From CALKXV01 sp964632495 (lineage in GTDB: Bacteria > Pseudomonadota > Alphaproteobacteria > Rhodobacterales > Rhodobacteraceae): a stretch of 64,000 nt of DNA. The translations under genes and the position numbers were made by a program. Shown here one piece after another: positions 53,670 to 62,600 of the stretch; positions within the stretch are counted from its first letter, which is position 1, and each line of letters starts with the position of its first letter. Under the pieces are notes generated by a model. It worked only from the letters and a program-made list of their open reading frames with translations, was not told the DNA's origin and did not search any database. Location of the stretch: the NCBI GenBank assembly GCA_964632495.1, contig CAZWDS010000001.1, positions 1 to 64,000 on the forward strand. Reading direction: 5' to 3'.

Positions 53670-53700
53670 AAGGCCCGGTTTAAGAACCGGGCCTTTTTTT
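53670..53700 (+). terminator. Strong Rho-independent terminator after the repeat protein
   Basis: AAGGCCCGGTT (53670-53680) pairs perfectly with AACCGGGCCTT (53685-53695) over the loop TAAG, followed by T7. It lies 22 bp after the stop. The stop codon of the convergent regulator gene overlaps the T-run. Confidence 0.95.
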
Positions 53701-54577
53701 ATGCGGTCCAGCGCACTTGCCCCAGTTCTTTTGTGCGGTACCCGCCCAAGGTCGCAACCCTTTCTTTGAAGGACGGTGTCTTGCAAAACGCAAGAAGCCT
53801 CTGAAACGGTGATTCAAAATAGGCGCGTCGATCAATCAGCAAATCAAATCTCTCTTCGATCAACGGACGAAACGCCAAGCCAAATGGTTTGGCCAAGGCT
53901 TCCAAACCAAAGGCCGCATCCGCCTGCCCCTCTGCAACAGCCAAAGCGGCGTCCTGTTCGCTGCGCACTTCAGTTCGGAAATCAATCTCGGCACCCGTTA
54001 CTTCGGAAACCTTCATCAGATGCTTCAACAAAACGGCCGTGCCAGACGCAGACTGCCGCTCTACCATGGTACGACCTTTCAGATCAGCCAGCCCGTGGAT
54101 GTGTTCGGCATCTTCCTTGCGCATCACCAAACCGCGCTTTCGGGTCGCCCAGGATAACAACACTGCATCTTGTCGACCGGCCTCCTTGGCAACGACGGGA
54201 ACATTCCAATCATTTTGCCCCGCATCATAGATATGTAATCCAGCAACAACGCCTTCGCCCGCGCAAAACCGTGCTACACCATCCGCGCTTGCGTCCAGCA
54301 AAGACGCGAAGCCGCATTCGGACTGCCGAGCAGCCCATTCCAAGAGAGGATCGTGACTGCCCAGTATGACATCGGGTCTCTTCTGCGGTTCGCTTGGACC
54401 CGTCCGATTACCATCAACCCAAGCCTGTACGGCGTCCCTAGGAAACAACAGCTTTCCAGTCGCGCGTGACACCGGAACTTGACCGGACGCGGCAAGGTCA
54501 TAAACCTTGCGTTCCTTGATCCGCAGCAAAGCGGCCAACTCGGGAACAGTAAGATATTCGGATTGTGCGTCCATCAT
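53699..54577 (-). CDS. DNA-binding regulator with substrate-binding domain, tungstate operon
   Basis: This 292-residue protein couples an N-terminal excisionase/MerR-like winged helix (about 8-55, YLTVPELAALLRIKERKVYD) to a C-terminal periplasmic-binding-protein-like domain (about 80-280), with GLADLKGRTMVERQSASGTA and LAVAEGQADAAFGLEALAKP. This is the layout of cytoplasmic oxyanion-sensing regulators (COG1910-type). It overlaps tupA by 4 bp, so it is made with the tungstate transporter and probably senses tungstate or molybdate to control it. The ligand is inferred from context. Confidence 0.85.
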   Translation of the reverse strand: MMDAQSEYLTVPELAALLRIKERKVYDLAASGQVPVSRATGKLLFPRDAVQAWVDGNRTGPSEPQKRPDVILGSHDPLLEWAARQSECGFASLLDASADGVARFCAGEGVVAGLHIYDAGQNDWNVPVVAKEAGRQDAVLLSWATRKRGLVMRKEDAEHIHGLADLKGRTMVERQSASGTAVLLKHLMKVSEVTGAEIDFRTEVRSEQDAALAVAEGQADAAFGLEALAKPFGLAFRPLIEERFDLLIDRRAYFESPFQRLLAFCKTPSFKERVATLGGYRTKELGQVRWTA

Positions 54578-55374
54578 CGGGCCGCGTTCGGAAAAAATAA
54601 TTGCTGTCCGTCGATCTGATGGCTAGCAATCGCGTTTTGCCCAACATCAGACAAAAGCCAATCCGCGAAAGCCTGACCATCCTTGGTATTCGCGTTCGGA
54701 CAGCGGGCGGGACTGACGACGATCACACCGTACTGATTGAACAACGCATCATCGCCTTCCACTAAAACGTCGAAGTCCTGTTTGTTGCCAAAACTGATCC
54801 ATGTCGCCCGATCAGTCATCACATAGGCGCCCATGCCGATTCCAACATTCAAAGTCGCACCCATGCCCGATCCAGTTTCGCGGTACCAAGTTCCCGAAAC
54901 AGCACTTGGATCAAGACCAACCTTCTGCCAAAGCGCTTGCTCTTTCTTGTGCGTGCCACTGTCATCGCCGCGCGATGCAAACAGTGCTTCAGCGTTTGCG
55001 ATTTTTTCCAAAGCAGCAAAAACGTCAGTCATTCGTCCGATATCAGCTGGATCAGAGCTGGGTCCGACAATCACAAAGTCGTTGTACATCAGATCAGCGC
55101 GCAAAATCCCGCCGCCGTCTGCAACGAATTCTTCCTCGGCGCCCTTGGCATGAACCAAGAGAACATCACCATCACAATTCGAAGCATTCCGTATAGCCTG
55201 TCCGGTTCCCACAGCCACAATATTGACAGTGATCCCAGAAGACCTTTCAAAAATCGGCAGAACCGTATCGTAGAATCCGGAGTTCTTTGTCGAAGTCGTT
55301 GATTGGACAACGATGCTCTCTGACCAAACAGGACCAGCAAAGGAAATAACCAAAGTTACGACAAAACGGTACAT
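54574..55374 (-). CDS. tupA: Tungstate ABC transporter, substrate-binding protein TupA
   Basis: This 266-residue periplasmic protein has a signal peptide (MYRFVVTLVISFAGPVWS) and the TupA start SIVVQSTTSTKNSGFYDTVL, whose TTST motif binds tungstate. Further motifs are VAVGTGQAIRNASNCDGDVL, LLVHAKGAEEEFV and SRGDDSGTHKKEQALW. The ATG at 55374 follows the tupC stop by one base. Molybdate binding is less likely given TTST. Confidence 0.95.
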   Translation of the reverse strand: MYRFVVTLVISFAGPVWSESIVVQSTTSTKNSGFYDTVLPIFERSSGITVNIVAVGTGQAIRNASNCDGDVLLVHAKGAEEEFVADGGGILRADLMYNDFVIVGPSSDPADIGRMTDVFAALEKIANAEALFASRGDDSGTHKKEQALWQKVGLDPSAVSGTWYRETGSGMGATLNVGIGMGAYVMTDRATWISFGNKQDFDVLVEGDDALFNQYGVIVVSPARCPNANTKDGQAFADWLLSDVGQNAIASHQIDGQQLFFPNAAR

Positions 55375-55375
55375 A

Positions 55376-56086
55376 TCAATGCTCCAAGACTTCATCCAGT
55401 TTTCCGGCCAAATACGCGCGCGCTACGCCAGTCGCTGGAGTTTCGAAAAATGTTGTTGCAGGTGTCTGCTCGGCCAATTGCCCCCTGGCCAAAAAGACCA
55501 CGTCTTCGGCAAGCCTACGCGCCTGACCGATATCATGGGTGACGAAGATCACCTGAACACCTTCTGCCGCGACTTGTCTGACCGTCTGTTCGATCGCATA
55601 CGTCGAACTGGGATCAAGACTGGCTGTTGGCTCGTCCAAAAACAGAGTTTCAGGCTTGGTCGCCAAGGCTCGCGCAATGGCAAGCCTTTGCTGTTCACCA
55701 CCGGAGAGCCGTCTTGCTGGTTGATCTGCGTGGTCTAATAACCCAACCCGACTCAACAGATCATCGCGATTTTTGCGCGGCTGAGAGCGTGCTTTCAGAA
55801 CAAAGTCGATGTTGGCCGCAACACTGCGTCGCAACAGCACGGGTTTCTGAAAGACCAAGGCTTGTTTCCACCGAACCTCCGGAGTGATCGACCGACCATC
55901 AAACAAAACTTGCCCAGCGGTCGGTTCGATCAATCCATGAAAAACCCGCAACAGCAAACTTTTCCCCGCCCCGTTGGGACCCATGACGACCGTAAGGCCC
56001 GGCGACGCGAAACGAAGCGCGGGAAGATCCAAGAGCCTTGCGCCACCAACCTCGTATGTCAGATCCATGGCCTCAAGCATAAGCAT
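55376..56086 (-). CDS. tupC: Tungstate ABC transporter, ATPase TupC
   Basis: This 236-residue ATPase has Walker A MGPNGAGKSLLLR, a Q-loop LVFQKPVLLRRSV, signature RRLSGGEQQRLAIARAL, Walker B TLFLDEPTASLD and the switch His in VIFVTHDIGQARR. It overlaps the tupB end by 14 bp. Length and order (tupB-tupC-tupA) fit a tungstate system. Confidence 0.92.
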   Translation of the reverse strand: MLMLEAMDLTYEVGGARLLDLPALRFASPGLTVVMGPNGAGKSLLLRVFHGLIEPTAGQVLFDGRSITPEVRWKQALVFQKPVLLRRSVAANIDFVLKARSQPRKNRDDLLSRVGLLDHADQPARRLSGGEQQRLAIARALATKPETLFLDEPTASLDPSSTYAIEQTVRQVAAEGVQVIFVTHDIGQARRLAEDVVFLARGQLAEQTPATTFFETPATGVARAYLAGKLDEVLEH

Positions 56087-56780
56087 GTTTTTCTGCTGAA
56101 GATCGCAAACCCTGAACGGCAGCTGTTACAATCATGGCTAGCACCAGAAGAACGATCCCAAGGGCCAAGGCCAGCGGCAAATTGCCCTTCGACGTTTCAA
56201 GCGCTATGGCCGTGGTCATTACGCGGGTCAGGTGGTCGATGTTGCCGCCCACGATCATGACAGCACCAACCTCGGCCACCGCACGACCGAAACCGGCAAG
56301 GGCCACGGTCAACAATGCGAACCGCCCGTCCCAAAGCAAAGCACCAATCGCTTGCCTGTGTGTCAACGAAAGCGAACGGAACTGTTCTGAATACTCAGTA
56401 TGTAGGTCTTCTAAAGTTTGTCTGGACAGCGCGATCACTATGGGGGCAATCAGGATTGTTTGCGCAATGATCATCGCCGTCGGTGTATACAAAAGGCCCA
56501 AGAATCCAAGTGTCCCGGACCGTGAGAGATACAGATAGACCAACAAACCAACCACAACCGGTGGCAAACCCATCAGAGCATTGACCACCACCAAAACCGC
56601 GCCCCGACCCCGAAAACGCACAACGGCCAAAAATGCGCCAAAGGGAAGACCGATGACGCAGGCAACAAGCGTTGCAGTCAAGCTGACATAGAGAGACAGA
56701 CCGACAATCTCTAGAAGGTCGGCATCGGCTGTGATCAGCAATTGCAGCGCAATGAAAAGAGCGTCACCTAGATCTTGCAA
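56073..56780 (-). CDS. tupB: Tungstate ABC transporter, permease TupB
   Basis: This 235-residue permease has about five to six membrane helices and the family loop EVGAVMIVGGNIDHLTRVMT, with TAIALETSKGNLPLALALG, which contacts the ATPase. The start is TTG (56780), with AGGAAATTT in front; the TTG lies in the second of two 19-bp repeats. It follows the GT-C gene by 69 bp on the same strand and may be partly read from there. Confidence 0.92.
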   Translation of the reverse strand: MQDLGDALFIALQLLITADADLLEIVGLSLYVSLTATLVACVIGLPFGAFLAVVRFRGRGAVLVVVNALMGLPPVVVGLLVYLYLSRSGTLGFLGLLYTPTAMIIAQTILIAPIVIALSRQTLEDLHTEYSEQFRSLSLTHRQAIGALLWDGRFALLTVALAGFGRAVAEVGAVMIVGGNIDHLTRVMTTAIALETSKGNLPLALALGIVLLVLAMIVTAAVQGLRSSAEKHAYA

Positions 56781-56806
56781 AATTTCCTACATCTTGCAGA
56801 ATTTCC
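56769..56806. repeat. 19-bp tandem duplication over the tupB start
   Basis: TAGATCTTGCAAAATTTCC (56769-56787) and TACATCTTGCAGAATTTCC (56788-56806) match at 17 of 19 bases. The proximal copy supplies the TTG start and part of the ribosome site of tupB; the distal copy has CTG in the matching place and a different frame. Confidence 0.8.
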
Positions 56807-56849
56807 GAAAACGCTAATGCTAAGCTGCGATTCTGACAAGTCCAAAGGA

Positions 56850-58703
56850 TTACTTTTGAAGGATATCTCGCATCAAAAGAGGCTCTGACAACAACTCGCC
56901 CAAGGTGAAATCAGGGTTCGTTTCGACAAAGTCGTCTGCCATCTTCAGAGGCATCAGAACCCGATAGCCTTCTGCCAAACCCGTGCTGACCAGATTTGCG
57001 TCCGGGCCATCACTTGCCCAATGGGGGACAGCGACCATCTGGTTCGGCGCCTGCAAAACGCTGCGAAAAGCGTGTAGATACACAATCGTCGGCCCGTCGT
57101 ATCCTTGCGAAGTGTCCGCTAAGACATCCATCCGACGCAACTGTGAAATCCACACATCGCTTGCTGAAATAAAGATCGCAAGGCCAAGACCAACACCGGT
57201 CGTTCCCAAAGCCAACATTCCAACTGGGCCAGTTGAAAAATGTTTTACCCCAGCGATCAGGGCCGTCAGCGCCACGGCAAACAGCACAAAGGTCGACAGG
57301 ATCTGGTGAACACCCGAGATACCAGACGGCGTGAGCACAGTTTGCAGGATCCCTGCCACGATCCCGACGACAGCAGCGCCTCCTAGAACAAGACCGGGCC
57401 GACTTAGGTTTTCTGTCAAACGCCAAACTAGAACAACGCACAGCGCCGAGAGCAGTGGCAGGGTTGGCATCAGGTAACGCATATTCAAGCCAAGACCACC
57501 GTGCCAAGCGCGAATCACAAAGGGAAATGACCAAATGACGACAAATACCAAAATGGTCTGGATGGCTCGACGATGCTTGCCCCATGAGGCGAAGATCAAA
57601 AACGACAGTAGGCCCAACCACGGCATGCTTTGACCAAGCGCTTTCTTGGGCAGCCCCCAAAACCGCAGCGTCCCATCGGCAGCACGCTCTACACCTGCGC
57701 GCGGGTCGATGATGGTCCTTGCGTCAACGAACAGGGCGATGAAACCCGTGTAGAGGCGATGAAGAACGCGTTGGGCTTCCGGCAGAACAATGGCTGTACC
57801 AGCCAATACGATGACAACGATGCCAGTTACTAGACGCGGGTTGATCCGAGCCTGCGAAACACGCAGTCCAATCAAACAAGTCAAAACCAATCCGGCTCCA
57901 AGTCCAACCACGAGATAGCCATTTAGCGCGACGGCCCCACCATCCTGACCATAAGAAATCGGATTTGGTGAGCCGAATTTGATCTGATTTGCGATTGCCA
58001 TGATCACGAAAGCGGGTGCCAATCCCATGGCACCGCCCAAAATAATTGATACAGGTCGGACCGCCAAAGGAACGGTCAAAAGCACGATCACCGGCAAAAG
58101 CAAAACGCTATCAAGACGAAAAAGAAGTCCAGCGCCTAGGATCAAACCCGAAATCAATGCGTATCTGAACGCTTTCTCGCCAGCTTCCAAAGCTTTGAGG
58201 AACCACAGGAAAGCTGCGCTAGTGGAAAGAACAGAAACAGCGTGCGGCCACAGGCCAAACGCATACTCGCCTATGAAAGTTCCGAAAAAGAACAGCAAAG
58301 CTGCGGCCAAGCCAATGGATTCATCCTTGAAAAGCTGGATGGTCAAGGCTCGCGTCACAAAGACCGTTGCGGCAATGCAGACCGCGTGAAAGACGAGTAT
58401 GCCACGTACATCCAATACCCCGATCAAACCCGCGCCGACAACTGCACTTCCCACAGGATACTGCGGCACCAGCCCTTCGGTTCCATAAACCAAAAGATCA
58501 ATCCATCTAAGATCTCGAGATCGAAACTCCTCAAACCCATTTTCGATAAACAGGCTTTGGGAAGACAAAAGCGTATCAGCGGCCGTCACATAGATCACTT
58601 CGTCTATGATGTAGAACCCTGTAGACGCAAAGCAGGCGCCAAGGATCAACAAGCCAGCCAAGGCTTTCAGAACCCAAGCGCCTGTTCGGTGAACATCGGT
58701 CAT
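56850..58703 (-). CDS. GT-C glycosyltransferase family membrane protein (ArnT-like)
   Basis: This 617-residue protein has about 11-13 membrane helices. The first external loop contains the acidic pair typical of GT-C enzymes in TGFYIIDEVIYVTAADTLLS, followed by GLVPQYPVGSAVVGAGLIGV. Such enzymes take a sugar from a polyprenyl phosphate and transfer it to lipid or protein at the outer face of the inner membrane. The overlap of 4 bp with the GT2 gene that would make the polyprenyl-sugar supports this. The sugar and acceptor are unknown. Confidence 0.82.
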   Translation of the reverse strand: MTDVHRTGAWVLKALAGLLILGACFASTGFYIIDEVIYVTAADTLLSSQSLFIENGFEEFRSRDLRWIDLLVYGTEGLVPQYPVGSAVVGAGLIGVLDVRGILVFHAVCIAATVFVTRALTIQLFKDESIGLAAALLFFFGTFIGEYAFGLWPHAVSVLSTSAAFLWFLKALEAGEKAFRYALISGLILGAGLLFRLDSVLLLPVIVLLTVPLAVRPVSIILGGAMGLAPAFVIMAIANQIKFGSPNPISYGQDGGAVALNGYLVVGLGAGLVLTCLIGLRVSQARINPRLVTGIVVIVLAGTAIVLPEAQRVLHRLYTGFIALFVDARTIIDPRAGVERAADGTLRFWGLPKKALGQSMPWLGLLSFLIFASWGKHRRAIQTILVFVVIWSFPFVIRAWHGGLGLNMRYLMPTLPLLSALCVVLVWRLTENLSRPGLVLGGAAVVGIVAGILQTVLTPSGISGVHQILSTFVLFAVALTALIAGVKHFSTGPVGMLALGTTGVGLGLAIFISASDVWISQLRRMDVLADTSQGYDGPTIVYLHAFRSVLQAPNQMVAVPHWASDGPDANLVSTGLAEGYRVLMPLKMADDFVETNPDFTLGELLSEPLLMRDILQK

Positions 58704-59656
58704 TTAGTGTCGGATGCCCTGTCCAACTCCATTTTGAGAAGTCGGCTGCGAATATCTGCCGAAAGAACCCGGTTTGCTGCGATGAGATCCGCAATTAACC
58801 CGCCCACAAAGGTGACTGTGCCTGCCGCAACAAAGGCCGAACCGATGACCAGCGACTGAATGTTGCCGCCGCCCTGACCCATCATATAGAGGACCAGGAA
58901 ACGGGCAAAAGCTACGACGCCGGGGATCATCAGGATCAAGGCAAGCAAGGCCAGAAAGCGGAACGGGCTATAAAGAACCGCCACCCGAAGTATCGTTTTT
59001 GAGGACCGCCAAACATAGCTGCCCATAGATTTGATAAGCCGGGATTCACGTGTCGGATCATTGACGTTAATTGGAACCGAGGTGATCGGGATTCCAAGGC
59101 GACCAGCCTGAATAATTGTTTCCAAGGTATAGGTATATCGATCAAACACATACAACTGGATCGCAGCGTCCCGATGAATAGCCCGAAAACCACTTGGTGC
59201 ATCGCCAATTTCAGTCCCACTTGCCACGCGAACAACCCAACTGCCCAACCGTTGCAATGCCTGTTTGATTGGAGAAAAATGTTGAATGGCCGTGATCGGG
59301 CGTTCACCGACAACGATCTGAGCGTCGCCAGCCAGAATGGGCGCTGTCAGATCGGGAATGCCGCTTGCATCGTATTGGTTGTCGCCGTCCGTATTGATGA
59401 TGACATCGGCACCTGCACGTAGTGCCGCCTCAATTCCAGCCATGAACGCAGAGGCAAGGCCTTGGTTGTGAGAGAGATCCACTATGTGATCAACACCGTG
59501 CTCCTTGGCGACTTCAATCGTACGGTCTGTCGAGCCGTCATTGATGATTTGCCATTCAACAGCATCAAACCCCGGCACTTCGCGGGGAAGGTCGGCAAGG
59601 GTACCAGGAAGTGTTTCTTCCTCGTTGTGGCAAGGGATTTGAATTATGAGTTTCAT
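58700..59656 (-). CDS. GT2 polyprenyl-phosphate glycosyltransferase (DPM1/ArnC-like)
   Basis: This 318-residue enzyme has an N-terminal GT-A domain: IQIPCHNEEETLPGTLADLP, VEWQIINDGSTDRTIEVAKE, and the metal site INTDGDNQYD. Two C-terminal membrane helices (about 232-255 and 268-290) suit an enzyme that loads a sugar onto a polyprenyl phosphate. It is coupled to the GT-C gene. The start ATG at 59656 is clear. Confidence 0.9.
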   Translation of the reverse strand: MKLIIQIPCHNEEETLPGTLADLPREVPGFDAVEWQIINDGSTDRTIEVAKEHGVDHIVDLSHNQGLASAFMAGIEAALRAGADVIINTDGDNQYDASGIPDLTAPILAGDAQIVVGERPITAIQHFSPIKQALQRLGSWVVRVASGTEIGDAPSGFRAIHRDAAIQLYVFDRYTYTLETIIQAGRLGIPITSVPINVNDPTRESRLIKSMGSYVWRSSKTILRVAVLYSPFRFLALLALILMIPGVVAFARFLVLYMMGQGGGNIQSLVIGSAFVAAGTVTFVGGLIADLIAANRVLSADIRSRLLKMELDRASDTK

Positions 59657-59746
59657 GGCCCGGATCTTCGCTTCATTATCGAACTACTTGTCGATTGTGA
59701 CGACAATTTGGCTTTCTACGGGGAATTGATGCCAATTCCAGGACAA

Positions 59747-60652
59747 TCAGTGGTGATGTGTGACCATGTCCCAACGGGCCAGCCAAGCTTCTAAAAGCGG
59801 TTGAATGACCCGACATACATATCCGAAGCGTGACGAAGGGCGCCGTGGACGCCGATGCTGAAACTGAAGCGTGCCCCAGAACCTGCCTTCTAACGTCAAC
59901 GGCACGGTCAACTGCGCCCGCATTTCTTGCTTTGAAAGGTGCTCTAGGATTGCAGGTACCGGCTGTGGGAAGGTCAGCAAGGGCAACTCAAACCGGCCAG
60001 CGCTATCAAATCTTAACATGACGGCATTTTCTTCAATGTCGTGAATAACACAATGCGGCGGCAGAGCATCTTCGTGCGGAGTTATGGCGAAGTCCATTTC
60101 CATACCAAGTGTCTCGGAGACGCGGCCACGGCGCGATTCAGCGATGACAACTCCGGTGTGCTTATCTTGGTGCCGCAAGACTTGGACACGGTCATATCCT
60201 GACAGAATGCGCATTAAACTCAGAATCCGCGAGAAAAGTATGTCGAGGCTTTCCGCGCCTTTCATCCGATCTGACACACGGCTAATGTCCCTTATAAGAT
60301 CAAGCGCAGATACAGGTGCATCTGGCTCTTTCAGTTCTAGAACGGTACATTTTCCAGCGTCAAAAACCGAAATGTCCATTTCAACACCAGCAACCGTTAC
60401 TGGCCCAAGAATCTCTGGTTTCTCATGAATGTTCGGCAGCGTTTGCGCGTTACGGATACTGTGCAAAAGTTCGGCGCCAACGACTTGCTCGACAGATTTT
60501 CCGAAGGTTTCATCGACCTGCAAGGCCGGGACAAATTCGTTCAGATTTTCACTGACAAGGGCGACTTTCTCAGTCGACCTCTTAAACCCTATCAAAGCTC
60601 CAATCGGTTGAATCCCTCCAACGTCATAACTTGCCGATACTAGATCTGACAT
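59747..60652 (-). CDS. Phytochrome-like PAS-GAF protein lacking the output domain
   Basis: This 301-residue protein resembles only the PAS and GAF domains of bacteriophytochromes: SYDVGGIQPIGALIGF near residue 9 matches the usual IQPHGAL start. A GAF segment with YDRVQVLRHQDKHTGVVIAE follows, and EMRAQLTVPLTLEGRFWGTL leads into the end. The N-terminal chromophore cysteine is absent, the PxSDIP motif of the GAF domain is not seen, and no PHY or kinase domain follows. The ATG at 60652 follows CGGA; an upstream TTG at 60676 is possible. It may be a ligand-free or different-ligand sensor. Confidence 0.78.
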   Translation of the reverse strand: MSDLVSASYDVGGIQPIGALIGFKRSTEKVALVSENLNEFVPALQVDETFGKSVEQVVGAELLHSIRNAQTLPNIHEKPEILGPVTVAGVEMDISVFDAGKCTVLELKEPDAPVSALDLIRDISRVSDRMKGAESLDILFSRILSLMRILSGYDRVQVLRHQDKHTGVVIAESRRGRVSETLGMEMDFAITPHEDALPPHCVIHDIEENAVMLRFDSAGRFELPLLTFPQPVPAILEHLSKQEMRAQLTVPLTLEGRFWGTLQFQHRRPRRPSSRFGYVCRVIQPLLEAWLARWDMVTHHH

Positions 60653-60873
60653 TTGGATTTCCGTGCGAGACTGCAATGACCCCAGCGACCATGCTGAATG
60701 TACCTTATCTGAAGCTTTTGGCTTTGCAATTTTTGCGTGCCGTCAAAAATAAAAAGCAACCAAGGCGAGAAGAGCGCGTAAGCTGATATTTTTTGTTTGC
60801 ATCATTTGCCATTGGACTTTTGCGCTTGGCCCTTTCAGCCTGCGACAAAGCAAACAGCCCAAGGGAGCCTGCC

Positions 60874-61551
60874 ATGACTTTTGCGCCCCAGCTGCAAGAT
60901 GGCGACGTTAAAACAGTTATGGCGGCAATGTCTGCGCGACCAGCGACAGACACTGTCGCCAAGTTTGTGCCGGGTCCCGGCCTTGTGAAACTGGACATGC
61001 AATTTGACATCGAAAAATTACGCGATGCTTTGGACGAATGTTTGAAACGGGAAAAGATGATGGGTGGTATGCAAGACGAAGGTTTTGCAGCATTGCCGCT
61101 GACACAAAAACCTGGACAGACAGAATGGACCGAGAATGATCTATCAGGCCGGTACTGGCTGCGGGCCGATGATAGATACGTCGAAGAACCGCGCGAGGAT
61201 CTAGTGCCCGAAGTCGCCTTTTCCGAGTTCAATCCCAAGTTCAAAGGCACATACTTTGAAGCGGTCCATACAGAACTATCAAAGCGGTTCCCCATCGGAC
61301 GCACCCGCGTCTTGTCAAAGGGTCTCTATAACTGCAACTCGTGGCACCGCGATCCCGAACCTCGTCTGCACATCCCGGTCATCACAAACCCCGGATCCTT
61401 GTTTGTCGTGAACCACCATGTCACGCATCTGCCTGCAGATGGCTCGGTCTATTTCACCGACACGCGCGCCTACCACACCGCGCTGAACGGTGGCGAAACA
61501 CGTCGGGTCCATATCGTGGCGGCGCTGGCGTATGAACAGGTGACAGAATGA
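60874..61551 (+). CDS. Aspartyl/asparaginyl beta-hydroxylase-like Fe(II)/2OG oxygenase
   Basis: This 225-residue protein has the oxygenase core. The iron ligands are H158 and D160 in NSWHRDPEPRLHIPV and H201 in AYHTALNGGETRRVHIV, with R211 as a likely 2-oxoglutarate anchor. The fold is that of aspartyl/asparaginyl hydroxylases, which hydroxylate a beta-carbon in protein or, in some bacterial relatives, free amino acids. ATG at 60874 follows AAGGGAG. Its stop overlaps the aldolase start (ATGA), so the two are coupled. Confidence 0.82.
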   Translation: MTFAPQLQDGDVKTVMAAMSARPATDTVAKFVPGPGLVKLDMQFDIEKLRDALDECLKREKMMGGMQDEGFAALPLTQKPGQTEWTENDLSGRYWLRADDRYVEEPREDLVPEVAFSEFNPKFKGTYFEAVHTELSKRFPIGRTRVLSKGLYNCNSWHRDPEPRLHIPVITNPGSLFVVNHHVTHLPADGSVYFTDTRAYHTALNGGETRRVHIVAALAYEQVTE

Positions 61552-62600
61552 ACCACTATGCAGGAGCCGCGCGTGCCAACGGCGCGAACCGACCACGGGT
61601 CGACTTGCGCAGCGATACGGTCACGCAACCCGACGACGGGATGCGTCGCGCGATGTATGACGCCGAAGTCGGCGATGACGTCTACGGTGACGACCCAACC
61701 GTGAACCGTCTGGAAGGAACGGTGGCCGAACGGCTGGGCAAGGACGCAGCCCTGTTTGTGCCAAGCGGAACAATGAGCAACTTGACTGCCCTTCTGTCCC
61801 ATTGCGGGCGCGGCGAAGAAATGATCGTCGGGCGGCAATATCATATTGCGGCGGACGAGGCGGCGGGCAGTTCGGTGCTGGGCGGCATCGCGATCTGCAC
61901 GATTCCGGTGGAAGCCGATGGCGGCCTGTCCGCCGACACCATCACAGCCGAAGTCAAACCCGACGACAGCCACAACCCAATCAGCCGATTGGTCTGTCTG
62001 GAAAACACCCACGGCGGCAAGGTCGTGCCATTGGACCGCATGCAGGACGCTGCGGGTGCAGCGCGTGCCGCCGGGTTATCGCTTCATCTGGATGGGGCGC
62101 GGTTTTTCAATGCTGTAGCCGCGCTTGGATGTTCGCCGACGGAATTGGCTGGCACCGTCGATTCCGTGTCGATCTGCCTGTCCAAGGGCCTTGGCACGCC
62201 TGCCGGGTCGGTCCTGTCTGGCCCCAAAGATCTGATCGCCCGCGCCCGCCGATATCGCAAGATGCTGGGGGGCGGGATGCGACAGGCCGGAGTTTTGGCC
62301 GCGGCCGGGCTTTATGCGCTGGACCACAATTCAGCCCGCCTTGCCCAAGATCATGACCGTGCCGCCGCCCTTGCCAAATCCCTGAATGAGATGCAGGCGG
62401 GAGACGTCACACAAGCCACCAATATGGTCTTCTTGACGCCCCGTGACGGCGCGAACGACACATTGCGCCACCAACTTGCCGAAGCAGGGATCCTGTTGGG
62501 CGGCGGATCAACAGGTGCGATCCGCTTGGCGCTTCACAAAGATATTGACGACGACGCATTGGACTATTTGATTGCCGCGATGCGCGCGGTCTATGAGTGA
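61548..62600 (+). CDS. ltaE: Low-specificity L-threonine aldolase
   Basis: This 350-residue PLP enzyme cleaves beta-hydroxy amino acids to glycine and an aldehyde. It shows VDLRSDTVTQPDDGMRRAMY, then AEVGDDVYGDDPTVNRLE, the aspartate of HLDGARFFNAVAAL (about D182) and the PLP lysine in SICLSKGLGTPAGSVL (about K213). Length fits. Coupled to the oxygenase gene upstream; convergent with the dehydrogenase gene downstream. Confidence 0.93.
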   Translation: MNHYAGAARANGANRPRVDLRSDTVTQPDDGMRRAMYDAEVGDDVYGDDPTVNRLEGTVAERLGKDAALFVPSGTMSNLTALLSHCGRGEEMIVGRQYHIAADEAAGSSVLGGIAICTIPVEADGGLSADTITAEVKPDDSHNPISRLVCLENTHGGKVVPLDRMQDAAGAARAAGLSLHLDGARFFNAVAALGCSPTELAGTVDSVSICLSKGLGTPAGSVLSGPKDLIARARRYRKMLGGGMRQAGVLAAAGLYALDHNSARLAQDHDRAAALAKSLNEMQAGDVTQATNMVFLTPRDGANDTLRHQLAEAGILLGGGSTGAIRLALHKDIDDDALDYLIAAMRAVYE

